Source: Paenibacillus sp. FSL H7-0331 (GTDB lineage Bacteria > Bacillota > Bacilli > Paenibacillales > NBRC-103111). Taken from it: a stretch of 45,107 nt of DNA. The stretch's first letter is position 1. Each line of letters opens with the position of its first letter. Made by a program: the position numbers and the translations under genes. Of this stretch, positions 41,688 through 45,107 are shown piece by piece. Below the pieces are notes generated by a model. It had not been told where the DNA came from and ran no database searches. It saw nothing but the letters and a program-made list of their open reading frames with translations. The DNA is taken from NCBI RefSeq assembly GCF_001956045.1, contig NZ_MRTH01000052.1:1-45107 (forward strand), in the 5' to 3' direction.

Positions 41688-41968
41688 TCATTCTTTATCT
41701 AGTAGTGGTATCCAACTCAGATCACGTTCACCTATTTCAGATGGAATCCTAACAAATTCTTTACATCGTCCCTTACATGCCCCAAATTCTAAGAAATATC
41801 TTTGTCCTTTTCTTAGTGATACTTCATTTGATCCACCTTCGTAGTCAGGATCATGAAATTGTACTAATCATCATGCCAAAAGCATATTTCACAAATTAAA
41901 TCAGTCCCAGGTGGTTGTTCATCTAGTGTCTTATAGCCACAACAAGGACAAGTATATTTTTCACTCAT
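41688..41968 (-). pseudogene. CPCC-family Cys-rich protein with a frameshift
   Basis: From the ATG at 41968 (site AGGTGGG) the frame reads MSEKYTCPCCGYKTLDEQPP, then GTDLICEICFWHDD, and then hits a TAG near 41865. In the next frame the family continues: VQFHDPDYEGGSNEVSLRKG, then QRYFLEFGACKGRCKEFVRI and PSEIGERDLSWIPLLDKE, ending at 41688. One missing base near 41864-41867 explains the break. The Cys pairs (CPCC, CEIC) point to zinc binding. Such small CPCC proteins occur often in immunity arrays. Confidence 0.85.
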
Positions 41969-42000
41969 ATCTTCCCACCTTTTATGTTGATGTTGTAACA

Positions 42001-42771
42001 TCAACTACTCTCATTTAAGCGTTTACCAATCGCTTTTACTCCCTCTGAAACCCTCTGGTTATTTGGGTCAATCTCCAAAATCTTATTAAGCCACTTAAGA
42101 GCATTTTGGTAATCCTTCAACATAAAGTAAGCATATGCAATTTCATTCATGTTTTCTGTATTATTTGGGTTATATTCATAAAGTTTTTGAAAGCAAGGGA
42201 TAGCTTTGTCAAATTGCTTTAACGAGCATAACACTAATCCTTTGTTCCACAACGCATCAAAACACTCATTATCGTTCTGATATGCCAAGTCAAACTCTCT
42301 TAGGGCTTTCCCTATATCCTCTAATTTCCAATACATCCTCCCTAAATTCAAATGGGCTTCAGCTTGTTCATCATTAATTTCTAATGACTTTTGGTAAAAA
42401 TTAATTGCTTGCTCATAGTCCTTTATCTTTTCGTAATAAACTCCAAGATAAAAATGAGCATCTTCACTATTGGGGTTTGCCATTATTGCCCTGTTAAAAC
42501 AAGTAGAGGCTTCCGTAATATTACCAAGTATCAAGTAGGCACGGCCTTTATTAAACAAAAATCTTTCCCATGTAGGGCTTATGTTTAATGCTTTGTCCAA
42601 CAGCTCTATTGCCTGTTGTGAATTACCTAATTGTATTTGGCAACACGCCATATAATTAAGGAAATCAGATTCGTTTTCTTCATCATTAACATAAGCTAAC
42701 TCAAATTTTTCGTATGCTTCCTGATATAGTCCATTGGCATACAGTTCATCGCCTTGTTCAAATAAGTTCAA
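42001..42771 (-). CDS. TPR-repeat protein
   Basis: 256 residues from TTG 42771, with AAAGGTGG 7 nt upstream. About seven 34-residue tetratricopeptide repeats follow each other (EAYEKFELAYVNDEENE; QAIELLDKALNISP; EASTCFNRAIMANPNSEDAH; QAINFYQKSLEINDEQAEAH; KALREFDLAYQNDNECFDAL; KAIPCFQKLYEYNPNNTENM; NALKWLNKILEIDPNN). These form a soluble solenoid for protein binding. No partner is evident. It lies between the SUKH-type and CPCC genes. Confidence 0.9.
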   Translation of the reverse strand: MNLFEQGDELYANGLYQEAYEKFELAYVNDEENESDFLNYMACCQIQLGNSQQAIELLDKALNISPTWERFLFNKGRAYLILGNITEASTCFNRAIMANPNSEDAHFYLGVYYEKIKDYEQAINFYQKSLEINDEQAEAHLNLGRMYWKLEDIGKALREFDLAYQNDNECFDALWNKGLVLCSLKQFDKAIPCFQKLYEYNPNNTENMNEIAYAYFMLKDYQNALKWLNKILEIDPNNQRVSEGVKAIGKRLNESS

Positions 42772-42814
42772 TTATCTTCCACCTTTAAGTAAAATCGTGC
42801 TGTCATGTACGTTC

Positions 42815-43306
42815 TTAAACAACAACATCATAAGCATCGCCTAATGAAACAAAATCATTTTCTAGCCAGTACCACCTATTTCCATCATTCTCTATAAGCT
42901 GCTTAAGTAAATCTATAAACGAATTTGCTATAACTGGGCAATCGCCTATCACGCCATGTCTATCCCAAAAACTATCATAGCATTTCCCTAATCTTTCGAT
43001 TTGTAGGTCTATGGTCAGATAATCTCCATTATCATCTTTTGCAATGGTATACCACGTAGATGAAATATCATCTTCGCATTTTTCACCAACAATAACTTGA
43101 TTAGCTAATACAAAATCACTGGGAGAAACAATGGAAATCGAATAATCACCTTTTGTAAAAAGGTTTACTCCTCCACAAAACTTATAAAAATCAGTCAGAT
43201 CAGAAGGCAATAGAAATCCTTCTTCTAAAATAGGAAGTCCACTTGGTGAATGAACAACACAATCAGGAATGGCTTTCAGTTTAGTTAACAAGCTTTCGAT
43301 GTTCAT
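42815..43306 (-). CDS. SMI1/KNR4 (SUKH) family immunity-like protein
   Basis: 163 residues, ATG 43306. The SUKH layout is visible: LLPSDLTDFYKFCGGVNLF early, then YSISIVSPSDFVLANQVIVG and YTIAKDDNGDYLTIDL, then CYDSFWDRHG and FIDLLKQLIEN. SUKH proteins are the most common immunity proteins against polymorphic nuclease toxins in bacteria. No cognate toxin is next to it. It is the first complete gene of the second half of the island. Confidence 0.85.
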   Translation of the reverse strand: MNIESLLTKLKAIPDCVVHSPSGLPILEEGFLLPSDLTDFYKFCGGVNLFTKGDYSISIVSPSDFVLANQVIVGEKCEDDISSTWYTIAKDDNGDYLTIDLQIERLGKCYDSFWDRHGVIGDCPVIANSFIDLLKQLIENDGNRWYWLENDFVSLGDAYDVVV

Positions 43307-43341
43307 CTATTCCATGTACCTCACATTTGTTTTAAAAATTA

Positions 43342-43482
43342 TTATTTTGTTGATCTTTGTGCTTTGTGCCATCCAATCATATTGCAGCTAATCACTAAAT
43401 AACTTTGAAGACAGACCTGTTCATGATCTTCAACGCTCCAAGGATTCATTCGAGTCCATATTTCATCTGTGAAGTATTCCAA
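43342..43482 (-). pseudogene. Short gene remnant (46 codons)
   Basis: The frame from TTG 43482, with AGGAG 11 nt upstream, reads LEYFTDEIWTRMNPWSVEDH, then EQVCLQSYLVISCNMIGWHK. The start resembles the N-terminus of a larger soluble protein, while the end looks unrelated. A truncated gene is more likely than a functional peptide. Confidence 0.4.
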
Positions 43483-43496
43483 AATGATATATGCTC

Positions 43497-43583
43497 CTAT
43501 TCCCTTTTTATTCCTATTGTACCATTTGACGCGTCATTATACTTGATAATTGTTGGTTTTAAGCCCCCACCCCTTATACTCAA
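43497..43583 (-). pseudogene. Gene fragment carrying island repeat B
   Basis: A 28-codon frame from TTG 43583 reads SIRGGGLKPTIIKYNDAS, then NGTIGIKRE and TAG. It shares the IIxYxDxxNGTIGIKRE tail with the fragment at 35185-35370. It lies directly downstream of a terminator and upstream of the remnant and SUKH gene. This looks like the 3' end of a gene removed or truncated, possibly by the IS. Confidence 0.4.
43499..43550. repeat. Island repeat copy B (52 bp)
   Basis: The partner of 35277-35328 in the same orientation, about 44 of 52 identical positions. It marks the upstream end of the second block of immunity-like genes. Confidence 0.7.
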
Positions 43584-43610
43584 AAAAAAAGCATCTTTAA
43601 TCAAGATGCT
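43582..43610 (-). terminator. Terminator between the IS and the island
   Basis: GCATCTTGATTAAAGATGC on the minus strand is a 7-bp stem followed by nine T. It would stop transcripts leaving the transposase gene before the island. Confidence 0.85.
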
Positions 43611-43617
43611 CAGCTTG

Positions 43618-45107
43618 TCGAGAAACCCGGACATTTTAAAAATACCGGGTTTCTCTTTTTGTTTTGCACGTATCAAATCGAGAAATCGAGGGCGCTACCC
43701 CCGTCTTTTCAGGCGATCCAGATGGATCGCCATCTTCTTCATGTTCTGCACGGCTGCGGTCATCAGTGCCTGTTCTCTGACGTTGGCCAGTCCGCGCAAA
43801 CGGCAATAGCGAAACCCATGGAGCTCTTTAGCATCCGCGAAGCTTCGCTCTATCGTCTCTTTTCGTTTGCGGTATAACTGTTTGCCTGATTTGCTCAATC
43901 GGTTATTCCGTACCCACTCCTTGCTGTCTTCCCAGACATGTCGGGTTACCACCTTCCGGTGGTTTCGGGAATGTGTACATTGGTTTAACAGTGGGCAGCT
44001 CTTGCAATGCAGCGGATCGGAAGCATATTGCCGGTACCCCTTGCGATCTGTGGTTCGGTAGTTCAATTCGTAGCCTGTCGGACAAATATAGAGATTTCGT
44101 TCTACATCAAACGCAAACTTCCATTTTGGAAACAAACCTTGCTTGGGATGAAATCGCCGGTGGGCAATGACTGCAAAAATTTTCCGGCTTTGTAGTCCTC
44201 GGCAAATGGGTGTGGTTAAATAACCCGAATCCAACGCAACAGCTTCGACTTTAAATCCAAAACGTTCTTGCTGACGATCCAAGCGCGACAAATACGGCAC
44301 CGAATCATGGACATTTCCGGGTGTCACATGCACATCGGTAATGAGATTGTATTTAGTATCTACGGTGCGGTGATCCAAATAAAAGAAACCTTCCGGTTTG
44401 CCGTCCCGAATCATATATCCGCTATCGGGGTCCGTTTTGCTCACTTTAATTTCTTTCTCCTCGTTCACATCCTCTCTGGGTTTTAGAGCTTTTTTCCATT
44501 CTCTTTCCGGTCTTCCACTACGGCGGCATTGAGCTCGTCCACGTAATCTTTGGTATTCTGCAGCACTTGTTGTTTCGTATATTGGTGTTTGTTAGCATTG
44601 GCCTTGACATGTGTAGAGTCGGAAACCAGAACACGCCCACCGATCATTCGATGTGAAATGGCTTGCAGGACGATTTCATCAAAAATATCCTGAAAGATGT
44701 TCGTATCTTTGAAACGAGTTCGCCGATTCCAGCTTATTGTGGTATGGTCAGGGACCTTGTCGGTCAACCCCAATCCTAAAAACCAACGGTAGGCCATATT
44801 CGTCTGGATTTCTCGTTCCAATTGACGTTCGGAACGAATCCCGTAAAAGTAACCGAGAAAAATCATTTTAAATAAGATGACGGGATCAATGGCAGGACGT
44901 CCGTTATCCGCACAGTACAATGGCCGAACTTTTTCATCGATAAAGGAAAAATTGATATAGGTATCTACTTTGCGAAGCAAATGATCTTGGGGAACCAAAT
45001 CTTCTATGGAAACAAATTCATACACTTGTTGTTTTTCTCGGTTAGAACGCAGCACGAAGAACACCATCCGTTCTATAATTAGTTACCTATATTATACAAC
45101 ATTAACG
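43618..45107 (-). mobile_element. IS1182-family insertion sequence (outer end beyond window)
   Basis: It contains a two-frame transposase (43695-45067). Beyond its 3' end lies a perfect 11-bp inverted pair (GAGAAACCCGG at 43619-43629 and CCGGGTTTCTC at 43645-43655), which may be part of the terminal region and could act as a terminator for plus-strand reads. The matching end was not found before 45107, so the element probably continues past the window. Boundaries are inferred. Confidence 0.7.
43695..45067 (-). CDS. IS1182-type transposase, two frames joined by probable -1 frameshift
   Basis: The first frame (45067-44483, 194 codons) holds the N-terminal domain and the first part of the DDE core (FVSIEDLVPQDHLLRKVDTY; GRPAIDPVILFKMIFLGYF; VPDHTTISWNRR; RVLVSDSTHVKANANKH). 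It ends shortly after A_AAA_AAG (44489-44495). The second frame continues -1 through KALKPREDVNEEKEIKVSKT, then DSGYMIRDGKPEGFFYLDH, and reaches ETIERSFADAKELHGFRYCR, containing the last catalytic Glu, to the stop at 43695. Joined at the heptamer, the product is about 457 residues, normal for IS1182. A small hairpin (CTCT/AGAG) follows the heptamer. A simple frameshift mutation is the alternative. Confidence 0.85.

Overview
The window looks like chromosomal DNA of a spore-forming Bacillota of the Paenibacillus type. The evidence is a T-box-controlled pheS-pheT pair followed by zapA, an alpha/beta small acid-soluble spore protein with a sigma-G-like promoter, CUT1 sugar-transport genes of the lplABC type next to a two-TM AraC-family regulator, several copper-amine-oxidase-N (stalk) domain proteins, and strong AAGGAGG ribosome sites with frequent TTG/GTG starts. 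Nearly all genes lie on the minus strand.

Layout from low to high coordinate. (1) 1-6890: the edge-truncated ZapA-coiled-coil gene, pheT, pheS, a 175-bp inverted repeat in the pheS leader, and the Phe T-box with its promoter. (2) 6888-17716: a small helix-turn-helix protein, a stalk-domain lipoprotein, an AraC-type regulator, two permeases and a solute-binding lipoprotein, then two FAD-type oxidoreductases (one with C-terminal HEAT-like repeats). This looks like a carbohydrate uptake and oxidation locus. (3) 17862-24792: a sigma-54 catabolic module. rpoN and a PAS-PAS-AAA-Fis enhancer-binding protein come first. Next is a near-perfect -24/-12 promoter, then aldehyde dehydrogenase, lactonase and Fe-alcohol dehydrogenase in one operon closed by a terminator. 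The three enzymes match in type the Agrobacterium blc (attKLM) gamma-butyrolactone pathway. Two TGGTGA-N6-TCACC palindromes upstream are candidate activator sites. (4) 25089-31306: a DUF5710 protein, a secreted transglutaminase/Big2 protein, a lipoprotein, a stalk/beta-propeller protein, two small proteins, an SASP and a tRNA-Gly(CCC).

(5) 31623-43583: a markedly AT-rich island of small, mostly unrelated genes on the minus strand. It holds SUKH/SMI1, TPR, barstar, DUF7660, an HAD_SAK-like protein, an APH(3')-type kinase, a GNAT remnant, a CPCC-family remnant, an ABC-ATPase-like protein with a broken P-loop, a protein with an RNxxxH (HEPN-like) motif, a decayed serine recombinase, and several unrecognised small proteins. 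The composition resembles an array of immunity genes from polymorphic-toxin loci, but no toxin gene is in view. Several genes are frameshifted. A 52-bp block with shared coding content occurs once at the head of each half of the island. (6) 43615-45107: an IS1182-type element whose transposase is split at an A_AAA_AAG slippery heptamer, suggesting -1 frameshifting.

The most interesting candidates are the self-contained sigma-54 lactonase module with its putative activator sites, the toxin-less immunity island with its repeated fragment, the degenerate ABC-ATPase, and the ZapA fusion to a very long nested-repeat coiled coil. Start codons were chosen by ribosome-site spacing and differ from the longest open frame in many genes.
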